Below are positions 49,718-58,614 of a stretch of DNA of 64,000 bases, one piece after another. Location: contig NZ_LS974202.1 of the NCBI RefSeq assembly GCF_900157305.1, forward strand, positions 1,736,001 to 1,800,000, given 5' to 3'. The notes beneath the pieces were generated by a model. That model searched no databases, had not been told where the DNA came from, and saw nothing but the letters and a program-made list of their open reading frames with translations. The translations under genes and the position numbers were made by a program. The stretch is from Mesotoga infera. GTDB taxonomy: Bacteria; Thermotogota; Thermotogae; Petrotogales; Kosmotogaceae. The first letter of the stretch is position 1. Every line of letters starts with the position of its first letter.

Positions 49718-51790
49718 TTATTTCTGTTCTTCAAGCTCGCGTTGGCGTTCGATCACTATTTTTTGCTGGACATCGGGCGGGGTTTCCTGATATCCGTTGA
49801 ACTTCATGGTGAAGTAGCCTCTGCCGCTGGTTATTGAACTCAGCTTGTTCGCGAAATCTAGCATCTCGGCAAGAGGAGCCTGAGCGATGATTTTTGAGGT
49901 ACCCTTCCCCTGGGGCTCCATTCCCATGGGACGGCCCCTTCTTGAGGTGATCTCGCCCATTATGTCACCGGTAGCTTCGTCAGGAACGAAGACTTCGATA
50001 TCCATTATAGGTTCTAGAATAACAGGGTTGGCATCGGTCATACCGTTTTTGAAGGCCTGTCTGGCAGCTATCTGAAACGACATATCTGAAGAATCGACGT
50101 CATGGTAAGATCCGTAGAAGAGCGTGACTTTCGCATCCACGACTGGATAAGAGGCTAAAACACCCTTCTTCATAGCTTCGACTATTCCCTTTTCGACGGC
50201 CGGTATGTAGTTCTTTGGCACGACGCCTCCAACGATCTTGTCGATGAACTCGAAACCGGCTCCGCGTTCGTTTGGTTCTATTCTTATCTGAACGTGACCG
50301 TACTGACCGTGGCCGCCGGTCTGTTTCTTATGCTTGTATTCCGTTTCTACGGTCTTTCTGACAGTTTCTCTGTAGGCTATCTTCGGCTTGCCGACTTCAA
50401 CATCGACCGAGAAGAGTTTCTTGAGTCTCTCTATCATGATGTCGAGATGGACCGAGCCAAGACCGCTGATGACCGTTTCGTTGGTCTCCGGGTCGTTTTC
50501 CCACTTGAAAGTCGGGTCGGACTCGGCAAGTCTCGCCAGACCTCCGCTTATCTTGTCTATGTCTCCCTTGGATTTCGGCTGAATAGATTTTGAGATCATA
50601 GGTTCGGGCAGTACGGGAAGATCGAGTTTCATCTGTCTATCTTTATGCGTTGCCGTGTTTCCGACAGCGCTTTTCTTCAATTTGCTGAGTTTCACTACAT
50701 CGCCGACCGTGGCTTCATCGACCTCGATTTCTTTGAGACCCTCTGGTAGTATCACGTGACCGGCCTTTTCCTGGGAATCCTGATCTACGACGACAAAAGT
50801 GTCGCCCTGTTTAAGAGTTCCCGACAGGAGCTTCATATAGGTGAGCTTTCCAACGAAGGGATCAACGACGGATTTGAAGATGTAAGCCACCAGGGGTTCT
50901 TCTTCGGTCGGTTTGACTTCGATTTTATCACCTGAAAGGAGAATGGCGCTCCTCGGGGAACTTTCGGAAGTCTTTTTGCCTACGCTTACGACAAAATCTA
51001 GCAACTGGTGGACTCCGATATTTTTAAAGGCCGAGCCGAGAAGAACCGGAACAACTTCATTTGCCAGGTAAGCCTTTCTCAACGCACCAACTATTTCGTC
51101 GCCGGAGAGTTCCTCACCCTCAAGGTACTTCATCATGAGTTCTTCGTCGTTCTGCACAATGTCTTCGATCATCTTTGTCCTGGCCTCTTCGGCCATCTGG
51201 ACGAGGTCGGCCGGGATAGCCGATTCACTGAAGGTCCCGCTATTGCCTTCGTAAATGTAGGCCTTCATAGTGATCAGATCGACCAGTCCCTTGAAGTTTC
51301 CTTCGCTGCCGATCGGAAGCTGAACCAGTACCGGGGTCCTCTCGAAGGTGTCTGCGAGATCGCCCAGAGTGTCCTGATAGGACGCTCTCTCTTTGTCTAG
51401 CATGTTGAAGAAGGCTATGATGCCCTTGCCCTGTTCTCTGGCTATCATACCGAACCTCTCCGTTTGTATTTCCATTCCAGCCGTCGAGTTTATGACCACC
51501 ACCACGTTTTCACAGGCATAAATACCGTTGACCGTCTCAGCCATAAAATCGGCCATACCTGGAGTATCGAGCACGTATATTCTATTCTCTCCGTGAGTGA
51601 AACTCGTTACTCCCATAGAGAAGCTGGCCTTCTTCTCCTTTTCTATCTCTTCAGTATCAGTTGCCAGGATGCCTGTTCTATCAATAAGCTTGGCATTGAA
51701 CAACATCGCATCCACCAGCTGAGTTTTTCCGGAGCCGTGGTGTCCAATGAGCGCGATATCTCTTTTGGCATCGACCGGAATCTTGTTCAT
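49718..51790 (-). CDS. EF-G-like GTPase with altered G motifs
   Basis: A 690-residue protein with all EF-G domains: G domain with P-loop GHHGSGKT (16-23), DTPGM (75-79), FNMLDKE (129-132 in place of NKxD), followed by EF-G domains II-V (YKHKKQTGGHGQYGHV; SRRGRPMGMEPQG). The histidine of DTPGH is Met79 and the lysine of NKxD is Met130. Such EF-G-like proteins coexist with true EF-G in Thermotogota and are probably not the main translocase. GGAGGTGGT precedes the ATG. Last gene of the minus-strand run that includes the phosphodiester glycosidase. Confidence 0.85.
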   Translation of the reverse strand: MNKIPVDAKRDIALIGHHGSGKTQLVDAMLFNAKLIDRTGILATDTEEIEKEKKASFSMGVTSFTHGENRIYVLDTPGMADFMAETVNGIYACENVVVVINSTAGMEIQTERFGMIAREQGKGIIAFFNMLDKERASYQDTLGDLADTFERTPVLVQLPIGSEGNFKGLVDLITMKAYIYEGNSGTFSESAIPADLVQMAEEARTKMIEDIVQNDEELMMKYLEGEELSGDEIVGALRKAYLANEVVPVLLGSAFKNIGVHQLLDFVVSVGKKTSESSPRSAILLSGDKIEVKPTEEEPLVAYIFKSVVDPFVGKLTYMKLLSGTLKQGDTFVVVDQDSQEKAGHVILPEGLKEIEVDEATVGDVVKLSKLKKSAVGNTATHKDRQMKLDLPVLPEPMISKSIQPKSKGDIDKISGGLARLAESDPTFKWENDPETNETVISGLGSVHLDIMIERLKKLFSVDVEVGKPKIAYRETVRKTVETEYKHKKQTGGHGQYGHVQIRIEPNERGAGFEFIDKIVGGVVPKNYIPAVEKGIVEAMKKGVLASYPVVDAKVTLFYGSYHDVDSSDMSFQIAARQAFKNGMTDANPVILEPIMDIEVFVPDEATGDIMGEITSRRGRPMGMEPQGKGTSKIIAQAPLAEMLDFANKLSSITSGRGYFTMKFNGYQETPPDVQQKIVIERQRELEEQK

Positions 51791-51813
51791 AATCTGACCA
51801 CCTCCAAATCTGT

Positions 51814-53487
51814 CTATTTACGTGTACCCATTATAACTACTGGAAGGGAAGGTATTCCAGAAGAAGGAGTGTTAACAACTTTACCTTCAACCATCATTAT
51901 GGAGGACTTACCGCCATCCAGACACATCAGGGAATCGAAACCTTTGTCCTTGAAAAATTCTATCATTTCTTTCATGGATAGACCATAGCTGCTCTGCTGG
52001 TAACCGTCGATGACTATGAAAACTATCTCGCCAGTCTTCTTGATGCCCACCAGAGTTCTTGGGGCGCGAACGTCTATCAAGGATGAGGAGTAATAGTTTC
52101 GTTCGTAATCGCTTACCGGAACGCCGTCGTGGATTATCATCGGACCGCCTTCAACCGCAGAGACCAGGTTTTCTCCATAGGAGTTGATAAGTTTGAATTT
52201 GACGGTATTGCCGACGGAAATGTTTCCCGACTTCTGGACCGCCGACGGCGATAGGACGAGAACGTTAGTGCCCTGCTTTACGAAGGAGACGTAACCTTTC
52301 GAGACGACTCTTCCGGAGTTCTCGATCACCAAGTATTGGAAATCGTCGAATTCAGGGAGGGTATTTCTATACTCGTCAGTGTAGAGAACGACCTCTCCTC
52401 TGTACGGAGAGTTGACGCCGGTTATCTGTACGGTTCTTCCGCCGATTTCGGCCAGGTAAATTATATCCATCCTTGAGACGTAAACTCTACCCTTGTCGGT
52501 TACATACAGAGCCGGTCTACCCAGCGAGGGCAGACCCAGTACCTCTCCGTCTCTTATTAGCAGGCCAATGGGTAGGTTCTGATTCTGGTCGAAGTACCCG
52601 CCGTTGATCATTATTTCTGGCTTTCTTCGATTGAAGATATCGGAAGCCTTTTCGAGCGCGGCTATACCGTTGTAAGCAAGCTCGACCGAGAAGACGAGTT
52701 TCTCGGGATTCATTTCGAGATAAGACATGCTGAACCTGCGGCCATCGACATACGACTCATAAAGACTCAAAGAGTAACTGGAAGCGGTTTCTATCTGGAC
52801 CATCCTGCCCAGTCCGCTCTTGCTCCGGAAAACCACGTACAATCCATCGATCTCGTACTCGATATCGCCCCAGGGTTTGTCGAAAATCAGGCGAACAAAG
52901 TCTCTTCCGGATGATATCGAAACTTCGTCGTAGTCAAGCAACGGATCGACCATAGCCGGGCGAAGGGTTATCGCCAGCGAGCCACTCCCGGTCCACCAAT
53001 AGGTTATGAAGTCGGGAAGAACCTTCCTGTCCAGTAAAATTTTGATGCTGTCAACCTGATTGTCGATCTTCTTGATCCTCAAAGGCTGAGAATACAGCAC
53101 CAGCGAGTTAGTTCCGCTGAAAATTGAAGCTCTGGTTATGACCGAGAGCAGCTCGGAATTTATGTACACCACACCGTCTCTTATCAGAAGAGCATTATCG
53201 AATTCGTTCCCGAATTCAACAGTTGCCCTGGAAGTTTTATGCGAAAGCGAAACAATCGCTCCGGAGGGCAAAATCATGATCGTCTCCTCCTGGCGGAGAG
53301 ACTGGGAAATCACCACTCCTTTCAGCATTTTGTCGATGATTTCGATGCTCACGAACTCACCGGAAGGACTCGATATGACGACATCTGCGTAGGTCATCAT
53401 CTGGCCTTTTTCATCGAGATAAACGAGGTTTTTCGAAAGGGCGGTGAGACAAACAACGGTGAAAAGAAGAATAAACAGACGTCTCAT
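51814..53487 (-). CDS. Phosphodiester glycosidase-family (DUF2233/NAGPA) exported protein
   Basis: A 557-residue protein with a signal peptide (RRLFILLFTVVCLTALS). The first ~280 residues contain copper-amine-oxidase-N/AMIN-like beta regions, with the catalytic domain after that: IMINGGYFDQNQNLPIGLLI, PRTLVGIKKTGEIVFIVIDGYQ and MCLDGGKSSIMM. This family removes sugar-1-phosphate caps or acts on cell-wall glycans. The ATG at 53487 follows GAGGTGATC; the longer frame start lies inside the phosphorylase gene. Confidence 0.82.
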   Translation of the reverse strand: MRRLFILLFTVVCLTALSKNLVYLDEKGQMMTYADVVISSPSGEFVSIEIIDKMLKGVVISQSLRQEETIMILPSGAIVSLSHKTSRATVEFGNEFDNALLIRDGVVYINSELLSVITRASIFSGTNSLVLYSQPLRIKKIDNQVDSIKILLDRKVLPDFITYWWTGSGSLAITLRPAMVDPLLDYDEVSISSGRDFVRLIFDKPWGDIEYEIDGLYVVFRSKSGLGRMVQIETASSYSLSLYESYVDGRRFSMSYLEMNPEKLVFSVELAYNGIAALEKASDIFNRRKPEIMINGGYFDQNQNLPIGLLIRDGEVLGLPSLGRPALYVTDKGRVYVSRMDIIYLAEIGGRTVQITGVNSPYRGEVVLYTDEYRNTLPEFDDFQYLVIENSGRVVSKGYVSFVKQGTNVLVLSPSAVQKSGNISVGNTVKFKLINSYGENLVSAVEGGPMIIHDGVPVSDYERNYYSSSLIDVRAPRTLVGIKKTGEIVFIVIDGYQQSSYGLSMKEMIEFFKDKGFDSLMCLDGGKSSIMMVEGKVVNTPSSGIPSLPVVIMGTRK

Positions 53488-53494
53488 GATCACC

Positions 53495-54796
53495 TCAGAG
53501 AACCTCGTGAACGATTTGAGGGGGCAACACTTCGCTAGTAGAAAAAGAGAAAGTCTCCATGAGGACTTTTCTCTCCAATTCCACCAGTTCCCGACTATTC
53601 CCGTGTATAACGGCAAGCGTTTCACCTCTGGCCACTCTGTCGCCGATCTTTTTTATTACTTCCACCCCTACGGCCGGATCGATTACATCCTCTTTGGTCT
53701 TTCTGCCGGCTCCGAGTCTCATACATACCAACCCGACACCTTCGGCATCGATTCCAGAGACGAAACCATCTCGTTCGGCCTTGATCTCTTCGATAACACC
53801 GGCCGGGGAAAGATATTTCCGGTAGTTGGCGGATAAGTCGATCGGACCTCCCTGAGCGGCAACGAACTCGTCGAATTTGGCCAAGGCCTTTCCCGAGTCG
53901 ATAACGTCTTTAACTATATCGGGTGCACTGTTTTCGTCGGCGACCCCTCCGATTATCAACATTCTTTCGGAGATCACCCGGCACAGAAGCTCTAGATCGG
54001 CCGGGCCGTTGCCTTTCAGCGTCTCTATAGCCTCGATTACTTCTAGAGAATTGCCCACCATTCTTCCAAGGGGCTGGTCCATGTCGCTTATGACCGCACC
54101 TACCTTTTTACCTCCTCTTTTGCCGATGTCTATCATTGCCAGAGCGAGTTCCCTTGCATCTTTGAAATTCTTCATGAAGGCACCCTTGCCAGTTTTGACA
54201 TCGAGGAGTATTCCATCGGAACCGATGGCGAGTTTTTTACTCATTATGCTTGAGGCTATGAGTGAAATCTCTTCGACCGTTGCCGTAACATCTCTCAGGG
54301 CATATATCTTCTTGTCGGCAACGGCAACTTCGGCAGTCTGACCGGCCAGGGCTATTCCGATTTTTGAAGCCTGCTTTTTGAATCTATCAACTTCCAGTGA
54401 AGTGGTGAAACCCGGTATGGACTCGAGCTTGTCGATCGTGCCCCCGGTATGACCCAGCCCCCTGCCGGAGAGTTTTGCGAAGACCAACCCGCAGGAGGCC
54501 ACCACAGGTCCCACTATGAGTGTAACCTTGTCACCGACGCCACCGGTAGAGTGTTTATCGATTTTGGTACCCTCGATGGACGACAGGTCTATTTTCTCTC
54601 CGGAGTTCAACATTATATCTGTCAGGGAGGATCTTTCTTCCGGAGAGAGGTGGTTGAAGTAAACGGCCATCAGCCAGGCCGCCATCTGGTAGTCTGGTAC
54701 CAGACCTTTCACATAGCCCGTTACCAGCTCTTCTATTTCGGATCGGGAGTTCTCCAGTCCGTTACGTTTTTTCAGAATGATATCGTATATTCTCAT
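53495..54796 (-). CDS. pdp: Pyrimidine-nucleoside phosphorylase
   Basis: A 433-residue enzyme cleaving thymidine or uridine with phosphate to base and (deoxy)ribose-1-phosphate. The signature KHSTGGVGDK (81-90) binds phosphate; SGRGLGHTGGTIDKLES follows. Alpha and alpha/beta domains as in family NP-II. Overlaps the histidine kinase gene by four bases. deoA would be the equivalent name if thymidine-specific. Confidence 0.92.
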   Translation of the reverse strand: MRIYDIILKKRNGLENSRSEIEELVTGYVKGLVPDYQMAAWLMAVYFNHLSPEERSSLTDIMLNSGEKIDLSSIEGTKIDKHSTGGVGDKVTLIVGPVVASCGLVFAKLSGRGLGHTGGTIDKLESIPGFTTSLEVDRFKKQASKIGIALAGQTAEVAVADKKIYALRDVTATVEEISLIASSIMSKKLAIGSDGILLDVKTGKGAFMKNFKDARELALAMIDIGKRGGKKVGAVISDMDQPLGRMVGNSLEVIEAIETLKGNGPADLELLCRVISERMLIIGGVADENSAPDIVKDVIDSGKALAKFDEFVAAQGGPIDLSANYRKYLSPAGVIEEIKAERDGFVSGIDAEGVGLVCMRLGAGRKTKEDVIDPAVGVEVIKKIGDRVARGETLAVIHGNSRELVELERKVLMETFSFSTSEVLPPQIVHEVL

Positions 54797-56040
54797 CCAA
54801 ACACCTTCTTCAACGGCAGTTTTACCTTGAAAATCGTGCCCGTTCCATACTCGCTCTCCAGGTTGATGCTACCTCTGTGTTTTTCTACTATAAAACGAGT
54901 TATGGCCAGCCCTAGACCGGTTCCGCCCATCTTTCTTGATCGAGCCTTGTCAACCCTGTAGAATCTTTCGAAAATATGTTTGAGCGATTCTTCGGGTATT
55001 CCGACACCACTGTCCTCAACTTCAATCAGAGCAAAATTGTTTTGCGCATAAATTCTCAACCAGACTTCTTTCGGGCCGTGCTCTTTGGCTGCGGTGTATT
55101 TGACGGCGTTATCCACCAGATTCAGAAGCAGCTGTACCAGTCTGTCGAAGTCTCCATCTATGAAGATGCCCTCTTCCAGGTCAGTATTTAGTATTACTTC
55201 TCTTTCGTCGGCCAGCGGTTTCACTATTCTGAGAACGTAGTTGGCCACTTCTATCAATTCGATTTCTTCGAAGTTGAAGGTTGCATCGCCAGATTCAAGT
55301 TTTTCCAGATCGAGAAGATCGTTTATCAATCTCGTCATTCTCGCCGATTCGTTCTCGATTATTTTCAGAAACCTGTAAACGGTTTCTTTATCCTCCAGAT
55401 CGTCTTCGGCCAATGTCTCTGAGTATCCGTGTATTGAAGTCAACGGCGTTCTCAACTCGTGTGAAACGTTGGCCACAAAGTCTCTTCTCATCGCTTCGAG
55501 TTCTTTCTCTTTAGTAATGTCCCTCAGCAATATAAGATGCTTTACCTGTTCCTTCAGCGCTACGCGTATGATCTTGCATTCCATTATCGCTCTTTTGGGG
55601 TAGTACATATTTATTTCCGATTCCTGGTTTTCACCAGTTCTGATAACCTCATCGAGTAGGTCTCCTATATAGTAGTTGTCTATGCCTTCGCTTATTTTCC
55701 TTCCCAGGAGCTCTTTGCTGGAGAGATCTCTGGCGGACTTGTTAACGTATTCGATCCTCCCGTCGTTGGAAGTTATTAAGAGCGCTTCGCCGAGGTTGTC
55801 CAGGATGGTCATGAGGTTCTCCTGCCTCGCGCTGAGCCGGTCGTAAGCCTCCCGGCTCTGGGCGAGCAGTTGTTGAACTCTTTTGTATATGAAGATGAAC
55901 TCGGCGCTTTGTGGAACATCTACCATATCCGCAAAGCGCCTTTTAGCAGCATTCGATCGCTCGTTCTTCTGCTTCTCGATAAAATAAAGTATAAAGAGAG
56001 AAACAGATACAATTGTAAAAAGTAGACAGAGAAGGAGCAA
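54793..56040 (-). CDS. PhoR-like sensor histidine kinase
   Basis: About 415 residues. One N-terminal membrane helix (LLLLCLLFTIVSVSLFILYF), a PAS domain (LMTILDNLGEALLITSNDGRI), the H box FVANVSHELRTPLTSIHGYSE and the ATP domain (VDNAVKYT, VEDSGVGIP, GTGLGLAITR). The preferred start is TTG at 56040, four bases after the regulator stop; a start at 56121 would overlap the regulator gene by 77 bases. Without a periplasmic loop it probably senses inside the cell or through a partner, as PhoR does. Confidence 0.88.
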   Translation of the reverse strand: MLLLCLLFTIVSVSLFILYFIEKQKNERSNAAKRRFADMVDVPQSAEFIFIYKRVQQLLAQSREAYDRLSARQENLMTILDNLGEALLITSNDGRIEYVNKSARDLSSKELLGRKISEGIDNYYIGDLLDEVIRTGENQESEINMYYPKRAIMECKIIRVALKEQVKHLILLRDITKEKELEAMRRDFVANVSHELRTPLTSIHGYSETLAEDDLEDKETVYRFLKIIENESARMTRLINDLLDLEKLESGDATFNFEEIELIEVANYVLRIVKPLADEREVILNTDLEEGIFIDGDFDRLVQLLLNLVDNAVKYTAAKEHGPKEVWLRIYAQNNFALIEVEDSGVGIPEESLKHIFERFYRVDKARSRKMGGTGLGLAITRFIVEKHRGSINLESEYGTGTIFKVKLPLKKVFG

Positions 56041-56044
56041 CGAA

Positions 56045-56764
56045 TCAGTCTTCCTTTCCCGGGTCTCTGAACTTGTAACCTTTTCCTCTAACGGTAATAA
56101 TGTACTTTGGATTCGAAGCATCTTCTTCTATCTTGGTTCTGAGCCTTCTTATGTGTACATCAACCGTTCTGGTATCGCCGTAGTAGTCATAGCCCCACAG
56201 TTTGTCGAGGAGAACGTCCCGGCTAAAGACCTTTCCTTCGTTCTCGGCCAAAAATCTCAAAAGTTCGAACTCAAGCGGAGTAAGGCTTACCATCCTGTTT
56301 CTCACTCTTACTTCGTACTTCTCGGTATCGATCTCGAGTTCTCTGGCGATTATCTTCTTGGGTCTTTCCTCCTTGGCCTGGGCACTCTGCTGAATTCTTC
56401 TAAAAACCGCTCTGATTCTAGCCAGAACCTCTCTGACGCTGAATGGCTTTGTGATGTAATCGTCGGCACCAAGTTCCAGTCCGAGGACTTTGTCGAACTC
56501 TTCGCTCTTCGCGCTGAGGAAGATCACCGGAGTCTGCCTGAACTTTTCCGTAGCTCTCAAATTTCTCACCAGTTCGAAGCCGTCCATTCCGGGAAGCATT
56601 ATATCGACTATGAACATGTCCGTTTCGTTGTCCTCTGCAATCTTCAAGGCTTCTTCAGCGTCGTAGGCTTTCAGAACGTCGTAACCTTCCTTCTTCAGGT
56701 TAAAGGTCAGAAGTTCCACAATCGAGGGTTCATCATCAATAACAAGAATACTCTTCTTTGCCAT
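56045..56764 (-). CDS. PhoB-like OmpR-family response regulator
   Basis: A 239-residue regulator: receiver domain with Asp54 (FIVDIMLPGMDG) and ADDYITKPF, then a winged helix with LTPLEFELLRFLAE and DVHIRRLRTKIE. Together with the kinase it resembles the phosphate-starvation pair, although no pst genes are nearby. Its 5' end overlaps the radical SAM gene by 29 bases. Confidence 0.9.
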   Translation of the reverse strand: MAKKSILVIDDEPSIVELLTFNLKKEGYDVLKAYDAEEALKIAEDNETDMFIVDIMLPGMDGFELVRNLRATEKFRQTPVIFLSAKSEEFDKVLGLELGADDYITKPFSVREVLARIRAVFRRIQQSAQAKEERPKKIIARELEIDTEKYEVRVRNRMVSLTPLEFELLRFLAENEGKVFSRDVLLDKLWGYDYYGDTRTVDVHIRRLRTKIEEDASNPKYIITVRGKGYKFRDPGKED

Positions 56765-58217
56765 GCATTTTCCACTCCTTCCGTCTCAAATTCAGTTCTT
56801 CTACATATCTCTGGAGGAAAGGGGTAGCATTTCTCTCCTCTTTCAGATATTCCAGGAAATTCTCAGAACCTGCCTCATCGATGTTTCCCAGTGCGTACTG
56901 CAGAAATGATTCCTTAAGGCTTTCAAAATCTGATTTCACGCCGGGCATTCTTAACCTGCTTTTTAGATCCCTTTCAATCTTCTTAAGCAACTGTAAGCTC
57001 TCCATCGGCATTCCTTCGAAAGGGGTGCCCGGTTTTGGTACGAGCGGATTCAAACTCAATACCACCTGCGAATAACCCATTCTTACGGCCGATTTCGCAA
57101 TATCCACTATTCCACTCCTGTCGGACTCGTCTTCGAAGAAAGCCCCGTATATGAAATAGAGTTTGATATTTTTGAATCCTTTTTTAATGCCCATTTCCAG
57201 GGCTGTATCTATGTCTCTATCGTTTATACCTTTCCCGAAGAGGTTTCTGATTCTCTGACTTCCTCCTTCGGGTGCTATGGTGAAAATCTTCTGATTACCT
57301 TTTTTCAAAACTTCCAGAAGGTTTTCCGACAGAGCGTCCAGCCTCAACGAAGAGACCGACAGATCGTAATCTAGTTCGATCGCACGTTCCAGTACACGGT
57401 CAATGAATGGATAATCGGTTACCGTGGCCGCGACGAGTCCGAATCTTTTCGTGATATGAGCCTGGCGATCCATTATATCCAGAAGTTCGTCTGGATCTCT
57501 GAATCTGGCATTACCAAAGCGATAACCCGAAACACAGAATCTACATTTTCTTTTGCAGCCTCTACCGATCTCTATAAGAAAACGATCTTTGAAAACCGAT
57601 TCCGGGGTGATAAACAAGCTCTGTCCCAGCTCATCGTCGTAAAAAACCTCTGGAGCCTCCGGTTCCAAAGTCATCACAGATACGGTTTCCTCTCTGTTCA
57701 TGGACGGCCTAAGGGCGGCCAATCTTTCTAGAAAGTTCCGATTTAGATCACCCCTGTTGACCACGTCGGCTACTCTGGAAACTAGAGAATCGTTGAAATA
57801 TGTCATTGCCCCGCCCATAACTATCACAGGATGGGAAGGTAATCTTTCCCCTCTTTTAAGGGGTATTCCGTAGCTATTCAAGATGTCAAAGACGTTTAGT
57901 ATATCGAGTTCGAAATGCACTGAAAAGGCCCAGATCCTGAACTCGTCCAATGGCGTTAAACTGTCCAGAGAGTAAAACCTCTTCGATTCTGGAACGTAAT
58001 AAAAACGCTCAGCCCTCACGTTAGGCAGCGAGTTAAACCTTTTCAAGAGTACGTGTGTCGATAAACTTGAACTCGCTACTCTGTAATCGTTAGGATATAT
58101 AAGGGCTACAAGCACATCACCGGTGAAGTCTATCTCTTCTATGAAACGTTCTTTCGATCTAAAAGCCGACACCAGCGAGTATTCGTTCCAGCTTCTCGTA
58201 TCCCTGGGTTTACGCAC
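56736..58217 (-). CDS. Radical SAM protein with B12-binding-like N-terminus
   Basis: A 493-residue protein. The N-terminal ~200 residues have a cobalamin-binding-like layout (VALIYPNDYRVASSSLS, HPVIVMGGAMTYF), typical of the TIGR03960-like/B12 radical SAM group. Cys221, Cys225 and Cys228 in GCKRKCRFC bind the 4Fe-4S cluster that cleaves SAM. SSLRLDALSENLL and FTIAPEGGSQRIR follow. It is possibly a methyltransferase or methylthiotransferase-like enzyme; the substrate is unknown. GTG start overlaps the hotdog gene stop. Confidence 0.85.
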   Translation of the reverse strand: MRKPRDTRSWNEYSLVSAFRSKERFIEEIDFTGDVLVALIYPNDYRVASSSLSTHVLLKRFNSLPNVRAERFYYVPESKRFYSLDSLTPLDEFRIWAFSVHFELDILNVFDILNSYGIPLKRGERLPSHPVIVMGGAMTYFNDSLVSRVADVVNRGDLNRNFLERLAALRPSMNREETVSVMTLEPEAPEVFYDDELGQSLFITPESVFKDRFLIEIGRGCKRKCRFCVSGYRFGNARFRDPDELLDIMDRQAHITKRFGLVAATVTDYPFIDRVLERAIELDYDLSVSSLRLDALSENLLEVLKKGNQKIFTIAPEGGSQRIRNLFGKGINDRDIDTALEMGIKKGFKNIKLYFIYGAFFEDESDRSGIVDIAKSAVRMGYSQVVLSLNPLVPKPGTPFEGMPMESLQLLKKIERDLKSRLRMPGVKSDFESLKESFLQYALGNIDEAGSENFLEYLKEERNATPFLQRYVEELNLRRKEWKMHGKEEYSCY

Positions 58218-58614
58218 TAACGCTTCTCCTGAGAAAATCGAGAGATACGAATCTCCTTACGAACTCAAAAGAAGCTCTTAAAACTTCGTTTTGAAGGACT
58301 GTGCCTGAAAATTTGACGTTTACACCGTCTAAAACCGCCAGATCCATATTCACAGTAATCTCTTCGAAGAATTTGACGGGCGACAGGTGCTTGAGAGAAG
58401 TCTCACACACCACACTCACCAGACCATCGACTTCTAAATCGTTCAGAAGACTGTGACCACATCCGTGCACTAACTTAAGAAGCCCGCTTGTGGAAATCAG
58501 TCCAAGAATTTCGCTATCGGAATTTTCCGACCAGCGTAGCGAAACATCGTCGGGAGTGAGAGAAAAGGTGTACGTCTTTCCCGTGAGAGCTCTCAACTTC
58601 TCCAGATCAGGCAT
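58210..58614 (-). CDS. Hotdog-fold thioesterase-like protein
   Basis: A 134-residue protein similar in outline to fluoroacetyl-CoA thioesterase-type hotdogs: ILGLISTSGLLKLVHGCGHSLL in the helix, VDGLVSVVCETSLKHLSPVKF in the strand. The CoA-binding or catalytic residues are not certain. The ATG at 58614 overlaps the ftsH stop (ATGCCTGA). In some genomes this family is misread as nucleotidyltransferase; here the hotdog call is moderate. Confidence 0.6.
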   Translation of the reverse strand: MPDLEKLRALTGKTYTFSLTPDDVSLRWSENSDSEILGLISTSGLLKLVHGCGHSLLNDLEVDGLVSVVCETSLKHLSPVKFFEEITVNMDLAVLDGVNVKFSGTVLQNEVLRASFEFVRRFVSLDFLRRSVSA

